Shown here: positions 28,311 to 37,881 of the stretch, one piece after another
Numbering within the stretch: position 1 is the stretch's first letter
Layout of the letters: every line of letters starts with the position of its first letter
DNA from: Planktothricoides raciborskii GIHE-MW2
GTDB taxonomy: Bacteria > Cyanobacteriota > Cyanobacteriia > Cyanobacteriales > Laspinemataceae
DNA length: 64,000 nt
Direction of reading: 5' to 3'
Assembly: GCF_040564635.1 (NCBI RefSeq)
Contig: NZ_CP159837.1
Location: 5,443,001-5,507,000 of the forward strand
Notes under the pieces: generated by a model
The model's database searches: none
Seen by the model: only the letters and a program-made list of their open reading frames with translations
Told to the model about the DNA's origin: nothing
Made by a program: the position numbers and the translations under genes

Positions 28311-28335
28311 CAGCCCCCCTTAAAAAGGGGGGCTG
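28311..28335. terminator. C/G-rich hairpin CAGCCCCCCTT-AAA-AAGGGGGGCTG
   Basis: An 11-bp perfect stem with a 3-nt loop lies 27 nt past the DUF1537 stop codon (28362). It is a widespread cyanobacterial dispersed hairpin and could act as a terminator or mRNA 3'-end stabiliser. Confidence 0.55.
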
Positions 28336-28361
28336 GGGGTATCTCTAATTATATCACCGAT

Positions 28362-29687
28362 CTAAATATGCTGACTTAACCGTTGATAAACCGTCAACAA
28401 CCCAGTAGCATCCCCAACATTTCCGGGGAATAACACCACCGGCAAATCGGGAAACTGGGGATGGTCAGCGGGAGTTCGTACCATTGAACAACCGGCTAAA
28501 ACTTGGCCCAATAATCGGGCAGTTCGCAACGCTAACCCAGTGCTTAAAACATCATTAGAAGTAATCCCACCTTTACTAATTAAAAATCCGATATCTTTGG
28601 GCAAACCTCGGACAATATCCATTAAAAGTGCCGAAACAGCCAAGCCAAATTGCAGGCGAACTCCCGTACTATCAAAGACTAATTCTTGCCTTGAAGTATA
28701 AACTACCGGGGTTTTTCCTGAGTCATGCACTTGCTGTACTTTGGCTAAAGTATTCCCTAGCAAAGTTTCCCGCTGGGTCGCCGAATCTTCTAGTAAATGA
28801 GACACATCTACTTCAATCCCCACTACCCCAGAATCTTGCAGCAAATTTTCTAATTGTTGGGTGGTTTTTTTCACATGAGAACCAACAATAATTGCCCCCG
28901 GTTTACCTTCCCGGACATATTTCGCCATTTCGTCTGCTGGAATTGGTTGTGGCCCAAGATTTGCCAGGGAAGTTAGCAGACTGGCCGCACTGCGAAAGAG
29001 GAACTTTTTCCCTTCAGATGCAGCACTCAAAATATCCGCCGCAAAGCGGTCTAAATCCGCTTGTTTTTCTCCATCAACCGCACAGCAACAGTTATCCTTA
29101 AGTTGCATTAGGCGGTCTTTACTTCCGGCGCGAATATCTGCGAGTAAAAACCTTTCTACTTGGTCAGATTTAATCAGCCCTTGGGTTTTTTCTGCCACAT
29201 AATCCGGCAAGTAACTATGGTGATAACCAAATACAGAGTCACGGGCAAATTCCGTTTGATCAACGGGAGTTTCTACCCCATCAATGATTAAATAATGGAT
29301 ACTATTTTTAGTGACGCGCCCACCTTCAAAAAAGGCTGGGGTGAGAAAATGGGCATCAAATGGCCCAAGTTCCGCCGCGATCGCATCGGTTTCTACGGGG
29401 TAATGTCCCCGCAAAGTGGAGTCAGACCGACTAACAATCAGCCATTGTTGGATATTTTCCCACCCTAAAGCTGCTTTCAAATTTTGGCAAACTTCGCGAG
29501 TAACTTCCGTCGCTTGTTCGGGAGTAAGCGATCGGGTATTGGTTAACACAAAGAAAATCGGCGACTCATCCCGCAACCCCAAGCGCAAGGTTTCGATATC
29601 CCACTGCATTAATAGCAGGCAACTATGAACGGTTTGGGATCCGGTCGGGTCATCATCAAGAACAATAATTTTCGGTTGGTGATTCAT
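28362..29687 (-). CDS. Four-carbon acid sugar kinase family protein (DUF1537)
   Basis: 441 residues, with both halves of the DUF1537 fold. The N-terminal substrate-binding domain opens with IIVLDDDPTGSQTVHSC and carries SRSDSTLRGHYPVETDAI. The C-terminal nucleotide-binding domain has IIVGSHVKKTTQQ, ISKGGITSNDVL and the terminal VVLFPGNVGDATGL loop. Characterised members phosphorylate four-carbon sugar acids such as threonate or erythronate, or 3-oxo-tetronate, with ATP. The partner aldolase or dehydrogenase genes that normally accompany it are not in this window, so the pathway is unassigned. The start is an ATG at 29687 (MNHQPKIIVLDDDPTG). Confidence 0.9.
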   Translation of the reverse strand: MNHQPKIIVLDDDPTGSQTVHSCLLLMQWDIETLRLGLRDESPIFFVLTNTRSLTPEQATEVTREVCQNLKAALGWENIQQWLIVSRSDSTLRGHYPVETDAIAAELGPFDAHFLTPAFFEGGRVTKNSIHYLIIDGVETPVDQTEFARDSVFGYHHSYLPDYVAEKTQGLIKSDQVERFLLADIRAGSKDRLMQLKDNCCCAVDGEKQADLDRFAADILSAASEGKKFLFRSAASLLTSLANLGPQPIPADEMAKYVREGKPGAIIVGSHVKKTTQQLENLLQDSGVVGIEVDVSHLLEDSATQRETLLGNTLAKVQQVHDSGKTPVVYTSRQELVFDSTGVRLQFGLAVSALLMDIVRGLPKDIGFLISKGGITSNDVLSTGLALRTARLLGQVLAGCSMVRTPADHPQFPDLPVVLFPGNVGDATGLLTVYQRLSQHI

Positions 29688-29820
29688 TAGTGTATGAGAA
29701 CGCTGACAAAATTAATTTTCTCATTTCTTGGCGTTATTAATCACTCTAAACTTGATAAGTTTTTCCAACTCATCTCAGGGAAAACCGAAATTGCGTCCGA
29801 TGCACGGGTTGGGGCGAACA

Positions 29821-29883
29821 GAAACCGGGTTAGCTGATATAAACGAGCAAATTTATTCCCAATATTCAAAAACCCGGTTTCTC
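29821..29883. repeat. Palindrome doublet (GAAACCSGGTTTC family), left unit degraded
   Basis: GAAACCGGGTTAG (left, decayed) and AAACCCGGTTTCT (right) lie about 40 bp apart between DUF1537 and the RTX gene. Confidence 0.6.
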
Positions 29884-29922
29884 AGACCCATCAGCTAATC
29901 CTTTAAAGCATCATCTCAAGCA

Positions 29923-31389
29923 TTATAAAATGGTTAGAGTTGCATCGGCTGGAGTGCCGAGAATCGCACCCGCAGAAGGATTCGTTAAAAATAGGGCGAT
30001 CGTCTCATTCGCGTCGTCAATATTATCCTGGAGAATGGGCACCGTGAAACTCTGAATCGTCTGTCCGGGGATAAAACTCAGAATGCCGGAGGTTTCCACA
30101 TAGTCCTGATCGGCGATCGCCGTGCGTTCTCTAGTCCCATACTCCACCGTAAACGGAGTTTCTGAAACTCCATTCACAGTCACCGTAATAGTCGCCGTCC
30201 GATCCGTTTCATTCACCGTATAACTATTATCCGTAAACTGCACCTGGGGCAAACTGTCATTATCGCTAATCACAATCGTCGTCCGATTGGAAGTGCCGAT
30301 CGTCGCTGAACCCGCAGGATTACGCAGTTCCACGAAAAAACGCTCATCCGGTTCTCGGATTAAATCGTCTAAAATCCTCACCGTAAAACTCTGGGTCAGT
30401 TCACCAGGGTTAAAAATCAAATTACCGCCAGTGGCTTGAAAATCAGACCCAGCGCGGGCAGTGCCTTCCACCGTAGCATAATCTACCAACGCGATCCCAC
30501 GGGCAGGGCCATCTCGTTGTACCGTGATGGTCTGAGTATCCGTCTGCCCGCCTTCCTCAATACCATATTCAGAAATCTCAAAGCTTAAAGTATCTTCCCC
30601 AGCGGTCGGATCGGTCACTTGTTCTGGAGTTGTAGAACCCACCGGAGTCAGGTTGGTCGTAAAATCCGAGGCAGTCAGGGTGGTACTGTCCACATTTTTC
30701 AAGACCGCAAAATATCGCCCAGTGGTTTTGTCCTGAATAATCGTATCCCCAAGATATTCCCGGACACCGCCATAAATCGCCAATTCTTCAAAAGCCAGAT
30801 CGCCGGTTAAACCGATTTTATCCTGACCTTTCGTAAAGTCCAGGATCACATCACTGCTTTGCAGGGTAGTGGCAGTAAATTTTCTTTGCAAAACGAAGAT
30901 ATCGTTACCCGATCCACCGCTTAAGGTATTCATACCTTCATCCCCAAACAGCACATCGTTGCCTAAGTCCCCAGACAAAAAGTCATTGCCACGACCACCA
31001 AACAGAGTATCGTTTTCTTTCCCACCATATAAAGTATCGTCACCTTCGTTGCTATAGATGACATCATTGCCTCGGTTGCCATAAATCAGATCGTTACCGA
31101 GTCCACCAAAAACAAAATCATTCCCATCATCGCCCCAGAGAGTATCATTGCCTAAATCCCCAAATACATAGTCATTACCAGCACCCCCTTGCACAATATC
31201 ATCTTCTTTTCCGCCATAGAGGCTATCGTCACCCAAGCCGCCAAAAATTTGATCGTTGCGTTGATTTCCAGAGATAATGTCATTACCCTCTAATCCCCTA
31301 ATGATGTCATTGCCATCCAGACCAAGAATGGTGTCGTCACTATCAGTGCCGTCAAAGATATCATTTCCTGGGGTTAACTGAGTCGTCAT
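29923..31389 (-). CDS. Calcium-binding RTX and Calx-beta repeat protein
   Basis: 488 residues from the ATG at 31389 (MTTQLTPGNDIFDGT), which has AGGAG 5-6 nt upstream; the longer frame from 31431 lacks this. Residues about 10-155 are RTX nonapeptides (GGxGxDxLx, e.g. GGLGNDLIYGNRGND), which bind calcium as a beta-roll. A DFTKGQDKIGL segment follows, as in type I-secreted RTX proteins. Two Calx-beta domains occupy about 265-390 and 392-488 (LSFEISEYGIEEGGQT; VDYATVEGTARAGSDF; VRILDDLIREPDERFFVEL). The protein has no signal peptide; family members leave by type I secretion. Likely surface-attached or extracellular, with an adhesive or S-layer-like role. Confidence 0.87.
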   Translation of the reverse strand: MTTQLTPGNDIFDGTDSDDTILGLDGNDIIRGLEGNDIISGNQRNDQIFGGLGDDSLYGGKEDDIVQGGAGNDYVFGDLGNDTLWGDDGNDFVFGGLGNDLIYGNRGNDVIYSNEGDDTLYGGKENDTLFGGRGNDFLSGDLGNDVLFGDEGMNTLSGGSGNDIFVLQRKFTATTLQSSDVILDFTKGQDKIGLTGDLAFEELAIYGGVREYLGDTIIQDKTTGRYFAVLKNVDSTTLTASDFTTNLTPVGSTTPEQVTDPTAGEDTLSFEISEYGIEEGGQTDTQTITVQRDGPARGIALVDYATVEGTARAGSDFQATGGNLIFNPGELTQSFTVRILDDLIREPDERFFVELRNPAGSATIGTSNRTTIVISDNDSLPQVQFTDNSYTVNETDRTATITVTVNGVSETPFTVEYGTRERTAIADQDYVETSGILSFIPGQTIQSFTVPILQDNIDDANETIALFLTNPSAGAILGTPADATLTIL

Positions 31390-32070
31390 AGTTGCTCCTA
31401 TATTCTTTGATTCACCGTGACGATAATTCAAGAATTATCATCATTTCCCGATGATAGCAAACGTTTCTCTCTGCTCTGGACTAATTGGGATCCGGCGGAT
31501 AAATTTGAGAGTGTTTCCAGATGTTTGGGGAATAAAAATCAATGGATGAAAACCCAGTATTTTTAACATTGATTCTCTGCTTGATTCATCGGCGCAACAA
31601 ATATCTCCTTGTATATCCTGGTGCTGTTCATTAGGCAATTCTGGCTTTCATACCGGCTTCGCTCCCCGTAACCGATCGCTGATCCAAGGGGGCTTTGAAC
31701 CAATGAAAGCCTTCTTGTCTATTTATCAGAAGATAATTTGCGATCACTTTGTCATAAAACTTAACATTTAACCGATGAAAATTCATCAGCTTTTAGGTTA
31801 TTGATAAATAAGCAAATTGCTTATATGACTTACTCACGGTGTTGATTACTTATGGTGTTTATATTTAGGGTAATCCACGGGGCAATCCCCCCAGGGAAAG
31901 CCGCTATCTCTAGTTTGAGTGGGTAAGTCCTAGGGCAAAAATTACATCAACATTCAGCATATCAGCTATCAACCAGAGAGAGTCGCCAGGGCTTGTCTCT
32001 GGATCCAGAGTAAATCCTCGGAAATTTTGGCAAAACTTTTATTAATTTGATTAAATCGGAGATGAGAAAG
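31390..32070. other. Divergent non-coding region between the RTX gene and the Nif11-like locus
   Basis: 680 bp, AT-rich. A 65-codon minus-strand frame (31441-31638) has no recognisable features. GGCTTTCAT near 31645 and ATGAAAGCC near 31705 could close a stem around a GC-rich segment. Promoters for both flanking loci should lie here, but no unambiguous -35/-10 pair is seen. Confidence 0.5.
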
Positions 32071-33729
32071 ATGAGTATAGAGCAAGTCATTCAGTTTATG
32101 GAGAAAACTGCTACAGACGAAGCCCTTCAGCAACAGCTTCAAAGCGTTATGGGAACGGAAGATGGGGATATCAGCAGTGTCGAGCAACTGGATACCGCAG
32201 AAGCTACCGTGCTCAAGGGTGAATCAGGAATTGCTGTGGTCAACTTGGCGGCGCAAAATGGTTTTGAGTTTTCTACTGATGAGTTGATTCAAGTGATTAC
32301 CGCGTTTGAAAAACATCAGTCAGGGGAACTTTCCGAAGCAGAATTTACTAAATTTATTACTTCATCCGATCTACATCAAGATATCAAAGATCACCTGTTT
32401 TCAGCGGAACAAACCATTGAGTTGGTGTTTTTGGATCGCCGCTATACTAAAAAAGTGGCGACAAACCCTAATATCACCACGAAAATTAGTTCAGTGAAAG
32501 CAGGCGATCGCCTCACAACTTCTGAGGCAATTTCCTAAGTCATTGCCTTTATGGAAAAAACTGCTGAAGATCGGGAATTACAAAAATAACTGCAAATTCC
32601 GATCGGTGCTGGAGATGGAAATATTAGTACGAGCCAAGAACTCGATACCTCCGAAGCCAAAGCACTCAAAGTTGAATATGGATCTGCCGTGGTGAATTTG
32701 GCCAAAGAAAATGGGTTTCAGTTCTCTGTCAATGACTTAGTGCAAGTGATTGATATCTTTGAAAAACACCGGGCTTGAGCCATTTCCGAAGCCGAATTTT
32801 CTCAGTTTATTAATTCCTCAAACCTGCAACAAGCGCACCCAGAGTATCTAGCCTGCGTGGAACAAACCATCGAATTCATGTTTCCAGGTCTTCCTTATCA
32901 GAAAACTGTCATCACTTGTCCATCGACCCCTAAATCAACAGCACAAGTGGTACAATTTATGGAAAAAACCGGGGAACATCAAGTTTTACAACAAGAACTA
33001 AAGAACATTTTGGGCGTCGGGGATGGGGATATCAGCACCATAGATGAATTAGATGCTGAAGAAATGGCCGCCTTGAAAAGCCCAAAAAATTCTCTGGTAG
33101 TCCAATTAGCTGCTAAATATAACTTTTACTTTAGTAAAGCAGATTTAAACACTGTTCTCAATATATTTGAACAGCAAAAACTTGGGAAAATTTCTCCGGC
33201 ATATTTTGTGCAGTTAACTGGCATTTCTGACCAGAAAAAAGAAACCAGTGTGGAGTTAGTATTTTTGGGGCGGCGCTACCGCAAAATCACCCAGCCTAAT
33301 GGAGAAGTAAAAATTGAATATTTAGATAATAAAAAGATGCGGTCTGCGAAATATACCGCAGTGATTTCATTTATGTTAAAAACTGCTGAAGATGCAGCCC
33401 TTAAGCAAGAAGTAGCCAGCTTACTGGGCGTGGTGGATGGTGATATTAGTAGTATCATGGAATTAGATGCCGACTAAGCAAAACCCCTGAAAGGAAAACC
33501 TGGTGAGGCAATTATTAACCGGGCGGCTAAGTATGGGTTCAATTTTTCCATTGATGATTTCATTGATGATTTATTGATGGTCGTTGAAGCTTTTGAACAA
33601 CGTCAGTCTGGGCAAATTTCTCAAAAAGAGTTTGCCCAAAAAACTGGTTTATCAGAATTAGAAAAACAATCTGGTGAGGGATTGTCATTAGTCCAAAAAG
33701 CCATGAAGTTTTTCTCAGGAAAACTATAA
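32071..33729 (+). pseudogene. Four-repeat Nif11-like domain protein with four in-frame stops
   Basis: One continuous frame from ATG 32071 (MSIEQVIQFMEKTATD; GGAGA about 9 nt upstream) to the TAA at 33727-33729, interrupted by TAA 32536, TAA 32587, TGA 32776 and TAA 33475 but with no frameshift. It contains four copies of a unit of about 135 residues. Each has a Nif11-like helix (VIxFMEKTAxDxxLQQ), a GDGDISSxxELDxxEA segment, then VVNLAxxNGFxFSxDDL and FEKHQSG.ISEAEF. Nif11 domains occur as leader peptides of lanthipeptide and related precursors and as stand-alone repeat proteins. No modification enzyme is nearby. By repeat alignment the stops replace Gln, Gln, Gly and Glu/Gln. The first segment (to 32538) and the third (32779-33477, with an internal ATG at 32878) remain open and could be expressed separately. 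Confidence 0.75.
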
Positions 33730-33730
33730 T

Positions 33731-33848
33731 GTTATTGGTTATTGGTTATTGGTTATTGGTTGTGAACCTAAACTATTAAATAACCAATAATCAATAATCA
33801 ATAACCAATAACCAATAACTAAAAACCAATAAATAACAACCAATAACT
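33731..33848. repeat. Inverted heptanucleotide arrays (TTATTGG and its complement)
   Basis: Tandem TTATTGG units (33731-33765) are followed by AATAACC/AATCAATA units in the opposite sense, between the convergent Nif11-like and SpoIID genes. A long AT-rich cruciform or terminator is possible. Confidence 0.8.
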
Positions 33849-33852
33849 AAAT

Positions 33853-34983
33853 TTATTCAACTTGTAATTTGGCTAGGGAAGCATTCTGATAATAGTGATA
33901 GAGCATTTGTTGGTAGTTGGCTCCCGATCGCGCTAAATTATGGGCTCCCCATTGACTCATCCCCACGCCGTGACCAAATCCTTTGCCATAGACTTGAAAG
34001 ATGCCATTGGCTTTTTGAATGCTAAACCGGGTACTTTTGAGCCCCAGGAGTCTTTGGATTTGTTCACCGTCGATCGCCCGCTGTCCGCTGTCGCCAATTA
34101 CTTTCATGGTGATGACTCGTCCAGTTTTGGTGGTTTTTTCCGGTTGCATACTGACGATATTGCCCACCCCGGAAATCAGATTGCTGAGTTGAGAGACGGA
34201 GACGCTGGTGCTCCATTCGTAAACAGGGGCACCGCGATCGTAGTCGGGAACTCCCCGTAAATAAGGTCTGGCTTCAGTCCAAACTTCTTCGACGTTTTCC
34301 GTATGTCCGCCCGATGATGAGTGGAAAAATGCTTCAATAATTTTGCCGTTGCAAACCATAACCTGTCCGGCAGTGGCGTCTACCGCAGCATAAGTGCTGG
34401 TGGCTTCGCTTTCTAAGCCTTTGTAAACTTGCCACCCTTGGGTGTCACCGAGATCATAAGTTGGGTTGCCCCCACGTTCTCGCTGGTAGAGGGCATAGGA
34501 ACGAGCCGCGACAGCTTGGGCTTTTAGGGCTTCTAGGGGCCAGTTGGGACTCATTTCCGCCCCTATGACGCTGTAAAGATAATGTTCTAGGTTAACGTTA
34601 TTCACCGCCGTGAGTCCGCCGTCAGTCCGCACGAGGCTAATGCCGCCCCGATACCAGCGATCGCCGATAAACACATATCCATCGCCAGTGGGTTGAATGT
34701 AAATTTGATTAGCTTGCCAATTGTGCAGGGCAACTCCCGACCCACTAGAATTAGCCATGTAAGCGGTCATCCCCGGAAGTTCGCCCAAGGTGCGACCACT
34801 GCTATCCCGGACGATCGCCCTGGTGGAACTCCCCACTTTTACCTGACTCACTTGGTTTTCAATGGCGATCCGCAGTAAAACAGATGCTTGGGCAGGGGCG
34901 ATCGCCATCAGCCACAGGAGTAATGCCACCCAGCAATAAGCTAGAGGCTGCAACTTTGGCCACTTAAATTGATATCCAACCAT
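33853..34983 (-). CDS. SpoIID/LytB domain-containing protein (peptidoglycan lytic transglycosylase type)
   Basis: 376 residues. An N-terminal signal peptide (WVALLLWLMAIAPAQA) with an AxA site near residue 33 predicts export. The SpoIID/LytB domain covers residues about 115-375: NLEHYLYSVIGAEMSPNWPLEALKAQ carries the catalytic Glu equivalent of SpoIID, followed by AVAARSYALYQ, a Ser-Ser-Gly-Gly-His segment and the terminal FGHGVGMSQWGA motif. SpoIID is a sporulation transglycosylase; in cyanobacteria homologues act on septal or cell-wall peptidoglycan (denuded glycans), so a cell-wall remodelling role is inferred. The start is an ATG at 34983. Heptamer arrays lie on both sides of the gene. 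Confidence 0.9.
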   Translation of the reverse strand: MVGYQFKWPKLQPLAYCWVALLLWLMAIAPAQASVLLRIAIENQVSQVKVGSSTRAIVRDSSGRTLGELPGMTAYMANSSGSGVALHNWQANQIYIQPTGDGYVFIGDRWYRGGISLVRTDGGLTAVNNVNLEHYLYSVIGAEMSPNWPLEALKAQAVAARSYALYQRERGGNPTYDLGDTQGWQVYKGLESEATSTYAAVDATAGQVMVCNGKIIEAFFHSSSGGHTENVEEVWTEARPYLRGVPDYDRGAPVYEWSTSVSVSQLSNLISGVGNIVSMQPEKTTKTGRVITMKVIGDSGQRAIDGEQIQRLLGLKSTRFSIQKANGIFQVYGKGFGHGVGMSQWGAHNLARSGANYQQMLYHYYQNASLAKLQVE

Positions 34984-35095
34984 AATCCTTTTGACAAATT
35001 TATTCAGAAGTTGGCTTAGAATCTTGCTAGAATGATAGCCAAAAATGTTTTTTTCAACCTCACACTATAAGTCAAATTGTGGATTTTGAAATCTT

Positions 35096-35213
35096 AAAGT
35101 TATTGGTTGATTCTTGGTTGTTGGGTAGGGATTCTTTGGTTGTTGGTTGTTGGTTGTTAATTGTTAACTGTTAACTGTTAATTGTTAATTGTTAATTGTT
35201 GGTTGGCCTCGGA
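35096..35213. repeat. Heptanucleotide array with GGGTAGGGATTCTTTGG motif
   Basis: TTGTTGG units (around 35110-35160) and TTAACTG/TTAATTG units (35160-35203) bracket one GGGTAGGGATTCTTTGG motif at about 35123-35139. Located between the SpoIID promoter region and rnz. Confidence 0.8.
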
Positions 35214-35299
35214 TCCTGAAGCCGAGGGCAGTCCCCTCTCCCCCCACACCCTCTGCCGTTTCATCCCAAATAAATCCCAAATAAGGAGGCTTAACACTT

Positions 35300-36250
35300 T
35301 TGGAGATTACTTTTTTAGGCACCAGTTCCGGTGTCCCCACGCGATCGCGCAATGTATCGAGTATTGCCCTGCGGCTGCCGCAACGGGCAGAAGTTTGGCT
35401 ATTTGATTGTGGAGAAGGGACTCAGCATCAAATTCAGCGCAGCAATATTAAAGTCAGTCAAATCCGCCGGATTTTTATTACCCACATGCACGGCGACCAT
35501 ATCTTTGGCTTAATGGGGTTGTTAGCTAGTTGTGGACTCGCGGGAAATCCCGAACAGATTGATATCTATGGCCCGGCGGGGTTAGGGGATTATTTACAAG
35601 CTTGTAGCCGCTACTCCTACACTCATTTCTCTTATCCGATTAAGGTTCACAAACATCGAGCCGGAGTCATTTATGAAGATGATGAGTATGTGGTGAAATG
35701 TCAAAAGTTGGAACATCGCGTCACCGCTTATGGCTATCGGGTGGAGGAAAAAGATCGCCCCGGTCACTTTGATGCGGAAAAGGCGCGATCGCTGGGCATT
35801 CCCTTTGGTCCGCTTTACGGCGAACTCAAGCGAGGCAAAACCATCACCTTGCCTGATGGACGTAAAATTTCTGGCAAAGAACTGGTCGGCCCCGATCAAG
35901 TGGGACGCAAAATTGCTTATTGTACCGATACCATTTTTTGCGAAGGATCCATAGAACTGGCCAAAGATGCCGATGTGGTGATTCACGAGGCCACCTTTGC
36001 TCACCAAGATGCAAAAATGGCTTACGAGCGCCTCCATTCCACATCCACAATGGCTGCCCAGGTAGCATTAGCGGCGAAGGCTAAAACCTTGATTATGACG
36101 CACTTTAGCCCTCGCTATGCCCCAGGCAATGAACTCAATATTAAGGACTTACTCCAAGAAGCCCGGGCAATCTTTGCCAATACCGAAATTGCCGAGGACT
36201 TTTTGACTTATCCCGTCCCTCCTCGTGCTGCCAATACGAAATCAAATTAG
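35300..36250 (+). CDS. rnz: Ribonuclease Z (tRNA 3'-end endonuclease)
   Basis: Metallo-beta-lactamase-fold enzyme that trims tRNA 3' trailers. 316 residues, full length. Zinc ligands: THMHGDH near residue 61 (HxHxDH), H in KLEHRVTAYGYR, D in YCTDTIF and H in MTHFSPRY. The exosite arm (VEEKDRPGHFDAEKARSLGIPFG) is intact. The start is a TTG at 35300 giving MEITFLGTSSGVPTRSRN, the family N-terminus, with AAGGAGG about 10 nt upstream; there is no in-frame ATG nearby. Preceded and followed by heptamer arrays. Confidence 0.96.
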   Translation: MEITFLGTSSGVPTRSRNVSSIALRLPQRAEVWLFDCGEGTQHQIQRSNIKVSQIRRIFITHMHGDHIFGLMGLLASCGLAGNPEQIDIYGPAGLGDYLQACSRYSYTHFSYPIKVHKHRAGVIYEDDEYVVKCQKLEHRVTAYGYRVEEKDRPGHFDAEKARSLGIPFGPLYGELKRGKTITLPDGRKISGKELVGPDQVGRKIAYCTDTIFCEGSIELAKDADVVIHEATFAHQDAKMAYERLHSTSTMAAQVALAAKAKTLIMTHFSPRYAPGNELNIKDLLQEARAIFANTEIAEDFLTYPVPPRAANTKSN

Positions 36251-36425
36251 TTATTAGTTATTAGTTATTAGTTATTAGTTATTAGTTATTAGTTATTTGT
36301 TGTTTGTCTAATGACTAATGAGCAAACAACCAACAACAACTAACAACCAAAGAATCCCTACCCAACAACCAACAACAACCAACAACTAACAACCAAAGAA
36401 TCCCTACCCAACAACCAACACATAA
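36251..36425. repeat. Heptanucleotide arrays (TTAGTTA, AACAACC) with two CCAAAGAATCCCTACCC motifs
   Basis: Six or so TTAGTTA units follow the rnz stop directly. The inverted part has AACAACC units with the 17-mer CCAAAGAATCCCTACCC at 36347-36363 and 36393-36409. It separates two convergent genes. Confidence 0.85.
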
Positions 36426-36430
36426 CAAAT

Positions 36431-36940
36431 TCACCCGTGGTTTGATTGACAACGGGGTAAATTGAGCGGAATAGGTGGCTCCAGATGGACAGGTTGAGCA
36501 TCGGAATTAGGCGGAATTTCCGGAGCATATCGCCGTAACAGCCGATGACGAATCGAACTCAGATGCGCCGTGGAATCTACGGGACTGCGTGGGTGAGGTA
36601 AGTCTGGGTTTGGCCAACTCGGTAAGTCAAAGCAGGGACAACTATTTGGCGGCATTCCCAGAGTCCGCAGTGGAATTGGCATGACGCAACGACAACAGAG
36701 GATGACGTCCCATTCTGGGGTCAGTAGTTCAGCGATGGTTTCGTTCGTACCTTCCAGATAACAGTCTCCAGAGTCAGGGGAAAGGATTTTTTGCCAACAG
36801 TCTTCGCACTCCTGAGAGTAGCGATCGCCAACGATAATTGTTTTTGGTAGTAATTTTTGCTCACCGTTGCGAATCACAACTTTTTTTCCCAGTTGCCACC
36901 AATATGCAATGTATTGTTTGACTTGATCTTGTGATGCCAT
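36431..36940 (-). CDS. Conserved-looking hypothetical protein with Cys pairs and a Pro-rich tail
   Basis: 169 residues from the ATG at 36940 (MASQDQVKQYIAYWWQLGKKV); a longer frame to 36985 is possible. I do not recognise the family. The N-terminal part resembles a small alpha/beta unit with YWWQLGKKVVIRNG and LLPKTIIVGDRYSQECEDCWQKIL. Cys pairs ECEDC and ILCCRC and a later SCPC suggest metal or disulfide sites. The last 70 residues are Pro/Ser rich and probably disordered. It is cytoplasmic, with no membrane segment. A neutral role cannot be assigned from context (next to rnz and cobU, separated by repeats). Confidence 0.55.
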   Translation of the reverse strand: MASQDQVKQYIAYWWQLGKKVVIRNGEQKLLPKTIIVGDRYSQECEDCWQKILSPDSGDCYLEGTNETIAELLTPEWDVILCCRCVMPIPLRTLGMPPNSCPCFDLPSWPNPDLPHPRSPVDSTAHLSSIRHRLLRRYAPEIPPNSDAQPVHLEPPIPLNLPRCQSNHG

Positions 36941-37232
36941 AATCTTTACTTTTGCGGATATCAACGCAAAAGATAATTTCTCCATGAATTGTTAAGAAAA
37001 TATAAAATTTTTTTGATTTCGCAATCTGGTCAAATTTACCACATCTTTTTAGTATCTATATCCTAACTTATTTATGTTGCCGGTGTTGATTGGCTCAAGT
37101 ATAAACAACATTTAATTTTAATAAATTATACTCAAAAAAACTTTAATTATATTCAGAAAATCAAATAGAATCGATAAGGTTGATTATTTAATTTTTTAAA
37201 AACCATGCAATTTAAATATTTTAAATATTCTC

Positions 37233-37298
37233 AAAAACCGGTTTTTTTAACCAAGCTATCGGTACGAAGCATAAATTTTCGCAGAAACCCGGTTTCTT
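37233..37298. repeat. Palindrome doublet with conserved spacer (same family as the copy inside pcxA)
   Basis: AAACCGGTTTTT and GAAACCCGGTTTCTT flank a spacer containing AACCAAGCTATCGGTACGAA. The spacer and both ends match the reverse complement of 42326-42392 within pcxA. The rest of the 36941-37314 gap is AT-rich with no gene seen. Confidence 0.85.
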
Positions 37299-37314
37299 GT
37301 TCTGGCTCATTTTT

Positions 37315-37881
37315 TTACTTGCTCCCCAGGCTTTTTTCCCCATTTGACAACGGAACACCAAGTTGGCTGAGGTTTAATGCATGACCACCTGTAACGAGAT
37401 AAACCGGATTAGCTAAAGAACCTAAATGACGGATCAGACCACCGAGGCGATCGCGAAAAGTCCGACCTAACGGATAGGCTGGCACCACGCCCCAACCTGT
37501 TTCTTCCCCGACAAAAATCACCTGAGAATGGCCACGAGTTAGACAACTGAGTAACTCTTGTTCCGCCTTTTGCCATTGACTATCATCTATTTCTAACAAA
37601 TTCGCCACCCAAGTCCCCAAAGAATCCACCAGCAAACAATGATTTCCCGAGGCGTGCGAAATCGTTGCGGCTAAATTTACCGGCACCTCCAGGGTTGTCC
37701 AGTCCAAATTTTCTCGCCGCTTTTGATGTTGGGCAATTCGCGCCACCCACTCTGGATCTGTTTTGTCAACTACCCCCGTAGCCACATAGATCACCGATTT
37801 CTGACTTTGGATGGCCAAATTCTCTGCCCATTCACTTTTACCCGATCGCGCTGGCCCTGTCACTAAAATAATCTGGTTCAT
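37315..37881 (-). CDS. cobU: Adenosylcobinamide kinase / adenosylcobinamide-phosphate guanylyltransferase
   Basis: Bifunctional CobU/CobP of the late (nucleotide-loop) cobalamin pathway: it phosphorylates adenosylcobinamide and transfers GMP from GTP. 188 residues, the usual length. P-loop GPARSGKSEWAE at residues 9-20. The guanylylation His is in IAQHQKRRENLDWTTLE near residue 52. LLVDSLGTWVANLL is the conserved D-S-hydrophobic segment, and VFVGEETGWGVVPAYPLGR the nucleobase-binding loop. No cobalamin riboswitch or other cob gene is seen nearby. The start is an ATG at 37881, directly behind a TTGTTGG heptamer array. Confidence 0.93.
   Translation of the reverse strand: MNQIILVTGPARSGKSEWAENLAIQSQKSVIYVATGVVDKTDPEWVARIAQHQKRRENLDWTTLEVPVNLAATISHASGNHCLLVDSLGTWVANLLEIDDSQWQKAEQELLSCLTRGHSQVIFVGEETGWGVVPAYPLGRTFRDRLGGLIRHLGSLANPVYLVTGGHALNLSQLGVPLSNGEKSLGSK

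Noticed and set aside
31441-31638. 65-codon minus-strand frame upstream of the RTX gene
   Set aside because: No Shine-Dalgarno and no recognisable features. It occupies the leader/promoter region of the RTX gene.
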